Positions 1-7,446 of a stretch of 22,104 nt of DNA are shown one piece after another. The stretch lies in contig JBHYFN010000059.1 of assembly GCA_051859505.1 (NCBI GenBank), positions 1-22,104 of the forward strand, in the 5' to 3' direction. Under the pieces are notes generated by a model, which was given only the letters and a program-made list of their open reading frames with translations, had not been told where the DNA came from and made no database searches. A program made the translations under genes and the position numbers. Numbering within the stretch: position 1 is the first letter of the stretch; each line of letters begins with the position of its first letter. This DNA is from JAFIEN01 sp051859505 (GTDB taxonomy: Bacteria > Pseudomonadota > Alphaproteobacteria > Rhodobacterales > Rhodobacteraceae).

Positions 1-384
1 GTCAAGATAGGGGGTCAGCTGCAGGATGTCGGCGGCGGCGCGGACCTTTTCCTCGATCTCGGCCTTGGGGCGGCGGGCAAGGCTGAGGCCGAAGCCGATG
101 TTCTGGGCCACGGTCAGATGCGGGTAGAGCGCGTAGTTCTGGAACACCATCGCGATGCCGCGTTCCGACGGTTCGGCCCAGGTCACATCCTGCCCGCCGA
201 TGCGGATCTCTCCGTCGGTTGCCTCTTCAAGGCCCGAGATCATCCGCAACAGCGTGGACTTGCCACAGCCCGAGGGGCCGACGAAGACGCAGAAGCTGCC
301 CGAGTCGATCGACAGGGTGACGCCCTTGATGACCTCGTGCCCGCCAAAGCTCTTGCGCAGGTCGTTCAGTTCCACCTTGGCCAT
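1..384 (-). CDS. Sugar ABC transporter ATP-binding protein (MalK/UgpC type), partial
   Basis: This is the nucleotide-binding subunit that would power the sugar importer encoded just upstream. Only the first 128 residues are present; the gene runs off the left edge of the window. The N-terminus reads MAKVELNDLRKSFGGHEVIK, followed by a Walker A motif GPSGCGKST near residues 38-46 and a Q-loop in the segment MVFQNYALYPHLTV near residues 80-93, both typical of MalK/UgpC/MsmK ATPases. The ABC signature, Walker B and the C-terminal regulatory domain would lie outside the window. It starts three bases after the stop codon of the MalG-type permease, so it is the last visible gene of the rhamnosidase operon. 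The sugar is inferred from the neighbours and not from this subunit. Confidence 0.93.
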   Translation of the reverse strand, partial: MAKVELNDLRKSFGGHEVIKGVTLSIDSGSFCVFVGPSGCGKSTLLRMISGLEEATDGEIRIGGQDVTWAEPSERGIAMVFQNYALYPHLTVAQNIGFGLSLARRPKAEIEEKVRAAADILQLTPYLD

Positions 385-387
385 GCG

Positions 388-1236
388 TTACCCTTTCACG
401 CCGCCTGCGGTCATGCCCGCGACGATCTGACGGTTGAAGAAGACAAAGACCAGAAGCGGCGGGATCGTGATCAGCAGGATATTCATGAACAGCAGGTTGT
501 ATTGCGAGCTGAACTGGCTCTGGAAATTGTACAGCGTCAGCTGCACGGTCACATTCTCGCGCCCCGGCAGATAGTAGAGCGCGTTGACGAAATCGTTGAA
601 GATGGCGACCGACTGCACGACGATATTGGTCACGACCACGGGCTTGAGCAGCGGCAGGATCACCCGGAAGAAGATCTGCAGCGGTTTGGCCCCGTCGATG
701 ATCGCGGCTTCGTCGAATTCGCGGGGGATGGTGCCGATGAAGGACCGAAACAGCAGGATCGAGAAGGACAGCCCATAGGCGACCTGGATCAGGATGAAGC
801 CGTGGATCGTCTTGAACAGGCCCAGCCCCTGCAGAACCCAGATCGTCGGCACGACCGCGGGCGGGATCATCAGCCCGGTCAGCACCAGCGCCATGATGAA
901 GCCGTTGAACCGCGTCTTGCGCCGCGACAGCACGAAACCCACCATCGCCGCAAAGATCACCAGAAGCGTGACCGAGGCGACGGTGATGAGCGTCGAATTG
1001 TAGAAGGCCAGAAGCACCATGTAGTTGCGGGTCTCGATCACCGCGACGAGGTTTTCCCAGAAGTGCCAGGTCTCGGGCCAGGTGAAATCAAGCCGGCTGG
1101 CCGCGCGGCGATCCTTGACCGCCTGCAGCATGATGAACAGGAACGGCACGACGAAGACGAACAGGAAGAGCGTCATCGCAAGGACGCCGGTGACGGCGGG
1201 GCGGTGGCGCTGCAGGCTGCGGCGGGCGGCGCTCAT
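388..1236 (-). CDS. Carbohydrate ABC transporter permease (MalG/UgpE type)
   Basis: This is the second inner-membrane permease of a family 1 carbohydrate importer, 282 residues, the usual length. After a basic N-terminus (MSAARRSLQRHRPAVTG) there is a first membrane span (VLAMTLFLFVFVVPFLFIML), several further spans, and near residues 190-215 the EAA loop EFDEAAIIDGAKPLQIF followed by ILPLLKP, which contacts the ATPase. The protein ends FFNRQIVAGMTAGGVKG, as MalG homologues commonly do (family knowledge). The ATG at 1236 was chosen because it overlaps the stop codon of the upstream permease in an ATGA arrangement, implying translational coupling. The open frame extends upstream to 1704, but that part is only the shadow of the other permease. 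Product certain at family level; substrate inferred from the rhamnosidase. Confidence 0.94.
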   Translation of the reverse strand: MSAARRSLQRHRPAVTGVLAMTLFLFVFVVPFLFIMLQAVKDRRAASRLDFTWPETWHFWENLVAVIETRNYMVLLAFYNSTLITVASVTLLVIFAAMVGFVLSRRKTRFNGFIMALVLTGLMIPPAVVPTIWVLQGLGLFKTIHGFILIQVAYGLSFSILLFRSFIGTIPREFDEAAIIDGAKPLQIFFRVILPLLKPVVVTNIVVQSVAIFNDFVNALYYLPGRENVTVQLTLYNFQSQFSSQYNLLFMNILLITIPPLLVFVFFNRQIVAGMTAGGVKG

Positions 1237-2104
1237 GCCTCGACCTCGCGGCGGTTGAACCACCATGTCATCGGCACCACGACGATCGCGATCAGCAGGA
1301 ACAGAACCACGTTCCCGGCGGTGGCAAGCCCGTAGAACCCGGCCTGATACTGCTTGTAGATCAGCGAGGCGACCACATCCGAGGAAAAGCCCGGGCCTCC
1401 ACCGGTCATGGCCCAGATCAGCTCGAAATAGCGCAGGCCGCCGATCAGCGACAGGGTGACGACCGTCACCGTCGCGGGCCAGACCAGCGGAAGGGTGATG
1501 CGCCAGAACTGCTGGCTGCGGGTCGCGCCGTCGATGCGGCTGGCCTCGTAATAGTCCTGCGGGATCGACACGATCCCGGCCATGAAGATCACGGTCGCAA
1601 GGCCGACCCCTTCCAGACATCGACGAAGGCGACCGACAGAAGCGCCAGCGACGGATCGACCAGCCATCCCGGCCCCTCGATGCCGATGCCCTCAAGCCCG
1701 ACATTGATGACGCCCCGGGTCGGATGCATCATCGCCTTGAACGCGATCCCGACCCCGATGGTCGAGACCAGCACCGGAAAGAAGACGATCGTGCGCAACA
1801 GCCCGCGCCAGATGATCGCCGAGGTCAGCAGCACCGCCAGAAGCAGACCGAGGACCGTCTTCAGGCCGCTGGTCACAACCGCATAGATCAGCGTGTTGAT
1901 CACGCCCTGCACGAGGAAGGGTTCGCTGAAGAACTGCCGGAAATTGGCCAGCCCGATATAGTCGGCGGTATAAAGGTTCCAGCGCGTCAGGCTGAACCAG
2001 AGCGAGGCGATGTTCGGCAACAGGAACAGGGTGCCGAAGATGATCGCCGCAGGCAGAAAGAACCATGTGGGGTAGGGGCTGCGCCGCCGTCGCTTTGTAC
2101 TCAT
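1233..2104 (-). pseudogene. Sugar ABC transporter permease (MalF/UgpA type), split by a frameshift
   Basis: This is the first permease of the importer, but its reading frame is broken. The 5' part (from 2104) encodes MSTKRRRRSPYPTWFFLPAA, a first membrane span and further spans up to AFVDVWKG; it then runs out of frame and stops near 1589. The 3' part, in the other frame, continues seamlessly with VGLATVIFMAGIVSIPQDYY, the EAA loop EASRIDGATRSQQFW with ITLP, and final spans to WWFNRREVEA. Inserting one G in the four-G run at 1607-1610 would restore a 290-residue protein, the normal family length. No canonical X XXY YYZ slippery heptamer is present at the site, so I read it as a point deletion or base-calling error. 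The ATG at 2104 follows GAGG closely; an in-frame GTG lies at 2113. The stop overlaps the next permease's start. Confidence 0.85.
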
Positions 2105-2126
2105 GGTCCTCACCGATAGAAGGGGC

Positions 2127-2156
2127 GGGCTGGCCGGATCAGGATCCGGCCAGCCC
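2127..2156 (-). promoter_or_regulatory. Perfect intercistronic stem-loop after the sugar-binding protein gene
   Basis: A perfect 14-bp inverted repeat (GGGCTGGCCGGATC, two-base spacer, then its complement) begins 8 bases after the stop codon of the binding-protein gene and ends about 22 bases before the permease start. There is no U-run after it, so it is not a classical terminator of full strength. Structures in this place in sugar ABC operons (as in malE-malF) are known to protect the upstream message and damp downstream expression, giving excess binding protein. That role is inferred here. Confidence 0.75.
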
Positions 2157-2164
2157 GAAGGATA

Positions 2165-3445
2165 TCAGTCCCAGCCGGGCAGGCCGAGCTGCTGGGCCTG
2201 CTTGACCACATCCTGATCGTAAAGTGCCGCCGCGTCAGCAGCCGAACGGATGCCCGAGCCGACCTCGACGGTGATCTGCTCGAGCGCCGGCCCCTTGATC
2301 GGCGACAGGAATTCCAGGGCCGGGGCGGTGCCGTCCGCGCGCTGGAAATAGGGGGCCATGTCGGCCACGGCCTGGGGCACGGTGTCGGGCAGGTCGCAGC
2401 CCTGCACCACGGTCGGGCCGCTGGCACCCACGGTATCCAGAATGATCTGGCACCCTTCGGCCGAACCGATGAAGTTGACAAAGTCTTTTGCCACATCGGT
2501 CACCGCGCTGCCCTTCGGGATGTAAAGCGCGCCGGGCATCCAGACGGTCAGGCCGTTGGGCGCACCTTCCGGCCCCGGCTGGGCAAAGAATCCGACATCG
2601 TTGATCAGCTCGGGATAGGTTTCCTGGATGTTGTTCAGGGCAAAGGTCAGCATCGGGTAATGTGCGGCCTCGCCTTCGGTCACCATCCGCACACCGTCCG
2701 CATAGGTGGCCGCACCGAAGTCGCGGTTCCACCAGCCGGCCTCATAGCCCTCCTGCAAGAGCTCGAAGCCCCGCAGCGCCGCCGGCGTATCGGCATATTT
2801 GGCGTCGTTGGCGGTGTAGCGTTCGGCGAAATCGGGCTCTTGCGCCTGCACGTTGTAATAGTCGGCCAGCACGAACAGCTGCGAAGTCCAGGTGTCGCCA
2901 TAGGTCTGCGCCACGGCGACGTAACCGGCCTCCATGATCGCTTCGTTATTGGCGACGAATTCTTCCCAGGTGGTCGGCACCGAGAGGCCGAGCTCCTCAT
3001 AGATCGGACGGTTGTAGAAGATCCCGCCGCCCATCGTCGATTCATAGCCGGGCATGCCGTAGACATTGCCATCCGCCGTCACGACCTGCTTGAAGCTGTC
3101 GAGGATGCCGTCCATCGAGGACAGATCGTCGAGCGGTTCAAGCACCAGCGTCGGGTTCAGCGCCTGAAACAGGCTGCCCGAGTTGTAGAAGAACACATCG
3201 GCCATTTCCCCCGTGGCCAGCCGCGTCTTGACAAGGTTGTCGCCCTCGGCGCCGCCGGGCCGGGTTTCGATCAGCACCCGGACATCGGGGTTGGCCGCCA
3301 TATAGGCATTGGCCAGCGCCTCGGCGGCGGCCTCGGTCTCGGCTCCGCTGGTGATCAGGAAGTCCAGGTTCACCGTCTGCGCCGAGGCCGCTCCGGCCAT
3401 CAGTGCGATCATGCTGGCTGTCGCCAGCGTGCGTGTCGTGGTCAT
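2165..3445 (-). CDS. Extracellular sugar-binding protein, family 1 (ABC importer)
   Basis: This is the periplasmic solute-binding protein that delivers sugar to the two permeases. It has 426 residues, typical of family 1 (MalE/UgpB-like) proteins. A Sec signal peptide is evident: MTTTRTLATASMIALMAG followed by AASAQT, with probable cleavage after the ASA. The mature part starts VNLDFLITSGAETEAAAEAL, the usual first strand and helix of the fold, with Trp/Tyr-rich segments such as VPTTWEEFVANNEAIMEAGY and GWWNRDFGAATY that commonly stack on sugars. A strong ribosome site AAGGAGGAGG precedes the ATG by 5-7 bases, stronger than those of the downstream genes. It is second in the operon, between the rhamnosidase and the permeases. 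The ligand is probably a rhamnose-containing glycan or glycoside, inferred only from the neighbouring GH78 enzyme. Confidence 0.93.
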   Translation of the reverse strand: MTTTRTLATASMIALMAGAASAQTVNLDFLITSGAETEAAAEALANAYMAANPDVRVLIETRPGGAEGDNLVKTRLATGEMADVFFYNSGSLFQALNPTLVLEPLDDLSSMDGILDSFKQVVTADGNVYGMPGYESTMGGGIFYNRPIYEELGLSVPTTWEEFVANNEAIMEAGYVAVAQTYGDTWTSQLFVLADYYNVQAQEPDFAERYTANDAKYADTPAALRGFELLQEGYEAGWWNRDFGAATYADGVRMVTEGEAAHYPMLTFALNNIQETYPELINDVGFFAQPGPEGAPNGLTVWMPGALYIPKGSAVTDVAKDFVNFIGSAEGCQIILDTVGASGPTVVQGCDLPDTVPQAVADMAPYFQRADGTAPALEFLSPIKGPALEQITVEVGSGIRSAADAAALYDQDVVKQAQQLGLPGWD

Positions 3446-3493
3446 TGTGTCCTCCTCCTTGGACGTTTCAGTCAGTCTGGGCCGTGCCTTTTG

Positions 3494-3509
3494 CCGCCGC
3501 GTACGGCGG
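3494..3509 (-). promoter_or_regulatory. Short stem-loop between rhamnosidase and binding-protein genes
   Basis: In the 70-base gap, CCGCCG and CGGCGG can pair around a four-base loop (UACG on the transcript), starting a few bases after the rhamnosidase stop codon. It has a 6-bp GC stem and no U-run. It may affect message stability or processing, but GC-rich DNA throws up such stems easily, so the call is weak. Confidence 0.35.
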
Positions 3510-3515
3510 GGTCGT

Positions 3516-5846
3516 TCAATGCCTGCTCAATTGCCGTTCGGGGGGGGCGTCAAAGCCGATCACATGCGTCCCGGCGCCAAGGAGGAGCGGGCCGCCCTCG
3601 GCCGTGTCAGCCGCCGCGCCGTTCAGCGTCAGGCCGGTGCGGCCATGCGTCACGAACCGCCCTTCGCAGCCCTCCGGCAGGGTGACGGCATAGGTCACGC
3701 GCCCGTCCTCGATCCGCCATTCCGCGGCGACCGGCCCCTTCGGGCTGTCGTGGCTGGCCGCGACGGGGGACAGGTCGGGAATGATGACCGGATCGAGGAT
3801 CAGCCCCGCGAAGCCGGGCCGTTCGGGGTCGCGCGCAAGGCCCGCCACGCCCTCCATCAGCCACTGACAGACTGCGCCATAGGCATAGTGGTTGTAGCTG
3901 TTCATGTCGGGATCATAGATCGACCCGTCGGGGGCCAGCGCGTCCCAGCGCTCCCAGATCGAGGTGGCGCCCATCCTGACCTGATAAAGCCAGCCGGGCA
4001 CCTCTTCGTTGAGGAACACCTTGGCGGCCAGATCGTGCATCCCCAGCATCGAAAGCGCCGGCAAAAGCGCGGGCGTGCCGATGAAGCCGGTCCCGATGAG
4101 GTAGCCCGCATCCTCGACCACGCGGCGGAAATGGGCCTTGGCCGCCTCGAAATGCTGTTCGGGCACCAGCCCGCTCAAGAATGCCAGCGCGTAAGACGTC
4201 TGGTCGTTATGCGCCAGCCGTCCCGAGGCGGTAAAGAACTCGTGCCCGAAGGCGTCGCGGATCCGGGCCGCCCGCGCGTCCATCCGGGCGGCAAGATCGT
4301 CCCGCCCCAGAACCCGTGCGATCCGGGCCGTCAGGTCGGTCGAGATGAAGTGATAGAGCGTCGCCGCGCAATCGTCGCCGATGGTGGGGCGCGGTTTGCG
4401 GTTGTCGCCGGTCGGCTGCAGCCAGTCGCCGAAGGTGAACCCCTTTTGCCCCCAGATCGCATGGGGATAGATCACCGGCCCGTCCGAAATGGACCAGAGG
4501 TAGTCCAGCCAGCGCTCCATTGCGGGCAGGCATTCCTCAAGCACGTCGCGGTCGCCGTAATGCAGGTAAAGCTGCCACGGGATGATCACGATCGCATCGC
4601 CCCAGCCGGTGGAACCTGCCCATACGCCGCGCCCCGGCACCGAATGGAGCCGCGTCGGATCGGGCGAGAAATGCGGGATCGCGCCATCGGCGCGCTGATC
4701 GGCCATCACGTCGCGCAGGAACTTGCGCAGGAAGGCATGGCTGTCGGCCAGCCAGCAGGCGGTTCCGGCAAAGACCTGGGCATCGCCCGTCCAGCCCAGC
4801 CGCTCGTCGCGCTGCGGACAGTCGGTCGGCACTTCGATAAAGTTCGACCGCTGCGACCAGACGGTATTCTCGACCAGCCGGTTGACCAGCGCATGGCCGC
4901 TGGTGAAGCGGCCCCGCTGCTCGGGCACCGACGAGATCGGGACAGACTGGATCTGCGTGATCCGCGCCTTTCCCGTGATCGTCACCCGGGCATAGCGAAA
5001 GCCCATGAAGGTGAAGACCGGCTGCCAGCTCTCGGCCCCCGTTCCGGCAAGCGTATAGGTCGCCGCACCTCGGGCCGAGCGGTAGTTGCGGTTGTCCCAG
5101 ACGCGGCCGGGGGCCATGACCTCGGAATGTTCGACCAGGACATGCGCGCCTGCCTCGCCCTCGACGGTGAAGCGGATGAGGGCGCCGCAGTTCTGGCCGA
5201 AGTCATGAACGGTTCGCCCCTCGGCGTCGGTCCAGCTTTCCACCGGGTCAAGCGGCGCCAGTTCCCGCACCGTGCCGCATTCCTGCGCGACCAGAAGGGC
5301 GGTGTCGAAGGCCTGCACCTCGACCCCCTCTGTCGCCTCGGTCTTGCCCAGGCGCGCGTCATGATCCTCGCCCCAGTAGATGCCGTTCTTGGTGATCGGC
5401 AGAAGGCCGGACCGCCAATCGGCATCGGTCGCGAGCACGACGGCCCCGCCCGAGACGATCTCGGCAATGGCCCCGACCCTGTCGCCCCAGCAATTGTAGA
5501 TCGGTGCCTCGGCCCACATCATCTGCGACCGCCACCAGCCGTCGCCCAGATGAATCTCGATCAGGTTCTCGCCCGGCTGCAGAAGATCGGCCACCGGATA
5601 GGACTGAAAGGCGATCCTGTCGTCATAGACGGTCCAGCCCGGCGTCAGCAGGTCACGCCCGACCCGATGCCCGTTGACATAGGCGACATAAAGGCCCTGG
5701 GCCGAGATCAGCAAAGCCTCGTCGCCCGCTATGGAGTCCAGCGAAAAGCGCCGCGCCACATAGCTCGCCCGCGTCCCCTGTCCGGCGTCGCAGGCAGGAG
5801 CGATCATCTTCCCGCGCCAGTCGCGCGCAGGGGTTCTTGTCGTCAC
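3516..5846 (-). CDS. Alpha-L-rhamnosidase-like glycoside hydrolase, family GH78
   Basis: Predicted to remove terminal alpha-L-rhamnose from an imported glycoside or oligosaccharide by an inverting mechanism. The 776-residue protein has the GH78 layout: an N-terminal beta-sandwich with LYVAYVNGHRVGRDLLTPGW (about residues 52-71), then an (alpha/alpha)6 barrel. The family's acid motif is intact at about 340-355 (PTDCPQRDERLGWTGD, with Glu348 as likely general acid), WERWD lies near 631-635 (Glu632 as likely base), and NSYNHYAYGAV near 649-659. There is no signal peptide, so it should act in the cytoplasm. I chose the GTG at 5846 because GGAGGAGG lies 7 bases upstream; the frame also has a GTG at 5867 that overlaps this ribosome site. 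It is first in the operon, divergent from the LacI gene. Some GH78 relatives act on other deoxysugars or unsaturated uronides, so substrate is less certain than fold. Confidence 0.9.
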   Translation of the reverse strand: MTTRTPARDWRGKMIAPACDAGQGTRASYVARRFSLDSIAGDEALLISAQGLYVAYVNGHRVGRDLLTPGWTVYDDRIAFQSYPVADLLQPGENLIEIHLGDGWWRSQMMWAEAPIYNCWGDRVGAIAEIVSGGAVVLATDADWRSGLLPITKNGIYWGEDHDARLGKTEATEGVEVQAFDTALLVAQECGTVRELAPLDPVESWTDAEGRTVHDFGQNCGALIRFTVEGEAGAHVLVEHSEVMAPGRVWDNRNYRSARGAATYTLAGTGAESWQPVFTFMGFRYARVTITGKARITQIQSVPISSVPEQRGRFTSGHALVNRLVENTVWSQRSNFIEVPTDCPQRDERLGWTGDAQVFAGTACWLADSHAFLRKFLRDVMADQRADGAIPHFSPDPTRLHSVPGRGVWAGSTGWGDAIVIIPWQLYLHYGDRDVLEECLPAMERWLDYLWSISDGPVIYPHAIWGQKGFTFGDWLQPTGDNRKPRPTIGDDCAATLYHFISTDLTARIARVLGRDDLAARMDARAARIRDAFGHEFFTASGRLAHNDQTSYALAFLSGLVPEQHFEAAKAHFRRVVEDAGYLIGTGFIGTPALLPALSMLGMHDLAAKVFLNEEVPGWLYQVRMGATSIWERWDALAPDGSIYDPDMNSYNHYAYGAVCQWLMEGVAGLARDPERPGFAGLILDPVIIPDLSPVAASHDSPKGPVAAEWRIEDGRVTYAVTLPEGCEGRFVTHGRTGLTLNGAAADTAEGGPLLLGAGTHVIGFDAPPERQLSRH

Positions 5847-5880
5847 GGTCAGGCCTCCTCCCGACACGCCCGAGGGCGCG

Positions 5881-5910
5881 TGTATCGTTCTACGTAAATC
5901 GTTCTACAAG
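5881..5910 (-). promoter_or_regulatory. Candidate promoter and LacI-type operator of the rhamnosidase operon
   Basis: In the divergent gap, ATCGTTCTAC occurs twice as a direct repeat (5884-5893 and 5898-5907, 14 bases apart). The first copy forms an imperfect 16-bp palindrome with a central CpG, CGTTCTACGTAAATCG (5886-5901), matching 6 of 8 symmetric positions; a CpG centre is a hallmark of LacI-family operators. On the minus strand TTGTAG (5910-5905) and GATACA (5886-5881), 18 bases apart, could be a weak -35/-10 pair, so a bound repressor would cover the promoter. This is pattern reading only. Confidence 0.5.
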
Positions 5911-5976
5911 TTTTCGTTTCACGCAAGGATTTTTTTGGCTAGCCTCCCCGAAGGAGTTGGAGCCGGGACAGGACCG

Positions 5977-6999
5977 ATGGCTGACGGCCGCGATGACAGG
6001 CGCGAAAGAGTGACGATCAAGGCGGTTGCGGCCGATGCCGGGGTCTCGGTTGCCGCGGTCTCGAAAGTGCTGCGAAATGCTTATGGCGTCTCGGAAAATC
6101 TGCGCGCCGCGGTCCATGCCTCGATCGTGAAGCTGGGCTATCGCCCGAATGTCATGGCGCGGGGCATGCGGGGGCAGACCTACACGCTGGGTATCCTGCT
6201 CAATGACTTTGTGAACCCGTTTCTCAGCGATATCGTGGACGGGGTGAACGCGGTGATCCAGCCGCGTGGCTACAAGCTTCTGATCGGCGTGACCGACGAA
6301 CAGGAGCCCGTCACGGACGGGCTGATCGAATCGATGATCGATCACCGGATGGACGGGCTTGTCTTCGTGGCGCCGCAGATGACCTCGGCCTCGCTGTCGG
6401 TCTATTCGTCACAGGTGCCCTTTGTCTGCATCGCGCTGCACGATCCTGCGGTGACGGCCTTCGACACGGTGAATGCGGATGATTTCGAGGGCGCGAGGCT
6501 TGTCGTGCAGGCGTTCCGCGAGAAGGGCTACGAGGATATCGCCATGCTCTCGCTGCGCGACTCGGGGGTGACGGCGACAAGCGTGCCGGTGATGCGGGAA
6601 AGGGGATATCTCGCGGCCATGGCCGAGGCGGGCCTGTCGCATCGGGCGCGCATCCTGCATCACGGATCGGCGGCGCAACCGGATGGTGCGAACTTCGCAC
6701 CGCTCCTGACCGCCCCGGACCGGCCGCGCGCGATCTTCTGCTGGTCGGATCTTCATGCCGTGCCGCTGCTCAATCAGGCGGCGCTTGCCGGATTGCGGGT
6801 GCCCGAGGATGTTGCCATCGCGGGCTATGACAATTCGCGCGTCGCGGCCCTGCCGCTCATCAACCTGACAAGTATCGACCAGAACGGCCGTGGGATCGGA
6901 GAAGCTGCCGCCCGGCTGCTTCTGTCGCGGATCGAGGGGCGAAGCGAGGCCCGCCACGAGTTGCTTGTTCCCCGCCTGGTCCGGCGGCGAAGCTCCTGA
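5977..6999 (+). CDS. LacI-family transcriptional regulator
   Basis: A sugar-responsive DNA-binding regulator of 340 residues, the normal length. The N-terminus carries the LacI helix-turn-helix and hinge: VTIKAVAADAGVSVAAVSKV from about residue 12, then LRAAVHASIVKLGYRPNVMA around residues 43-62. A periplasmic-binding-protein-like ligand domain follows (TLGILLNDFVNPFLSDIVDG, later VAIAGYDNSRVAALPLINLT), the typical ending region of the family. The ATG at 5977 follows AGGA by a short spacing and leaves a short charged leader before the HTH; the open frame reaches back to a TTG at 5935 but that adds residues unlike the family. It is divergent from the rhamnosidase operon with 130 bp between start codons, so it most likely represses that operon and itself, with release by the imported sugar or its rhamnoside product. 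Confidence 0.93.
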   Translation: MADGRDDRRERVTIKAVAADAGVSVAAVSKVLRNAYGVSENLRAAVHASIVKLGYRPNVMARGMRGQTYTLGILLNDFVNPFLSDIVDGVNAVIQPRGYKLLIGVTDEQEPVTDGLIESMIDHRMDGLVFVAPQMTSASLSVYSSQVPFVCIALHDPAVTAFDTVNADDFEGARLVVQAFREKGYEDIAMLSLRDSGVTATSVPVMRERGYLAAMAEAGLSHRARILHHGSAAQPDGANFAPLLTAPDRPRAIFCWSDLHAVPLLNQAALAGLRVPEDVAIAGYDNSRVAALPLINLTSIDQNGRGIGEAAARLLLSRIEGRSEARHELLVPRLVRRRSS

Positions 7000-7446
7000 A
7001 CCTGGGTGCCCGAGCCGTCCTCTCCGCCGTCGCTCTCGCCGCAACCGTCATGTCAGGGCTTTGCTGATCAATGAGTCTGGGGCCTGGCGGATGCCCGCAA
7101 TGCGGGGTGCGAAGGCAGTATGGCAGAACTCGATCCAGTGTCGGCGGTGGACCGAACATGGCGAACCCGTGGTTGCCATCGCATTGGGCGGATTGCCGAC
7201 AGTCGCAGGCGCGGCGCAGATCGAGAGGTTTCCGACCAAGGCATCCATTCGAAGCGATCATGGCTGCAGTCGGACTGTCGCGTCGACTTCGCAAGAAGCC
7301 GCGTGCAAGCACAGTCGCATCACGCCCGGCATCGACACCCAAGAATTCGGCGGCCAGGCTTCCGGTGGTGTGGCGCTCTGCAGGAGGTGGCTGGGAAACC
7401 CGGCGGCCGACCTCGAAACTGGACAAGATGCACGTGTGGCGGACCC
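7000..7446. other. Gene-poor stretch between LacI and GlxA-type regulators
   Basis: About 450 bases lie between the stop codons of two convergent regulator genes. Several frames stay open, but none gives a recognisable domain, a clean ribosome site with a start, or a consistent codon pattern. No strong terminator hairpin with a U-run is visible. One 16-base word (7036-7051) recurs exactly near the right end of the window at 21911-21926, beyond the transposase. The stretch could be an eroded gene or mobile-element remnant; I cannot identify it. Confidence 0.5.

Noticed and set aside
1600..1620. Programmed -1 frameshift signal in the permease gene
   Set aside because: No X XXY YYZ heptamer in frame, and no evident downstream pseudoknot; a point deletion or base-calling error is simpler.
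3309..5897. 862-codon open frame on the plus strand opposite the GH78 gene
   Set aside because: It is antisense to a gene with intact catalytic motifs, has no domain, and arises from GC-rich codon bias.
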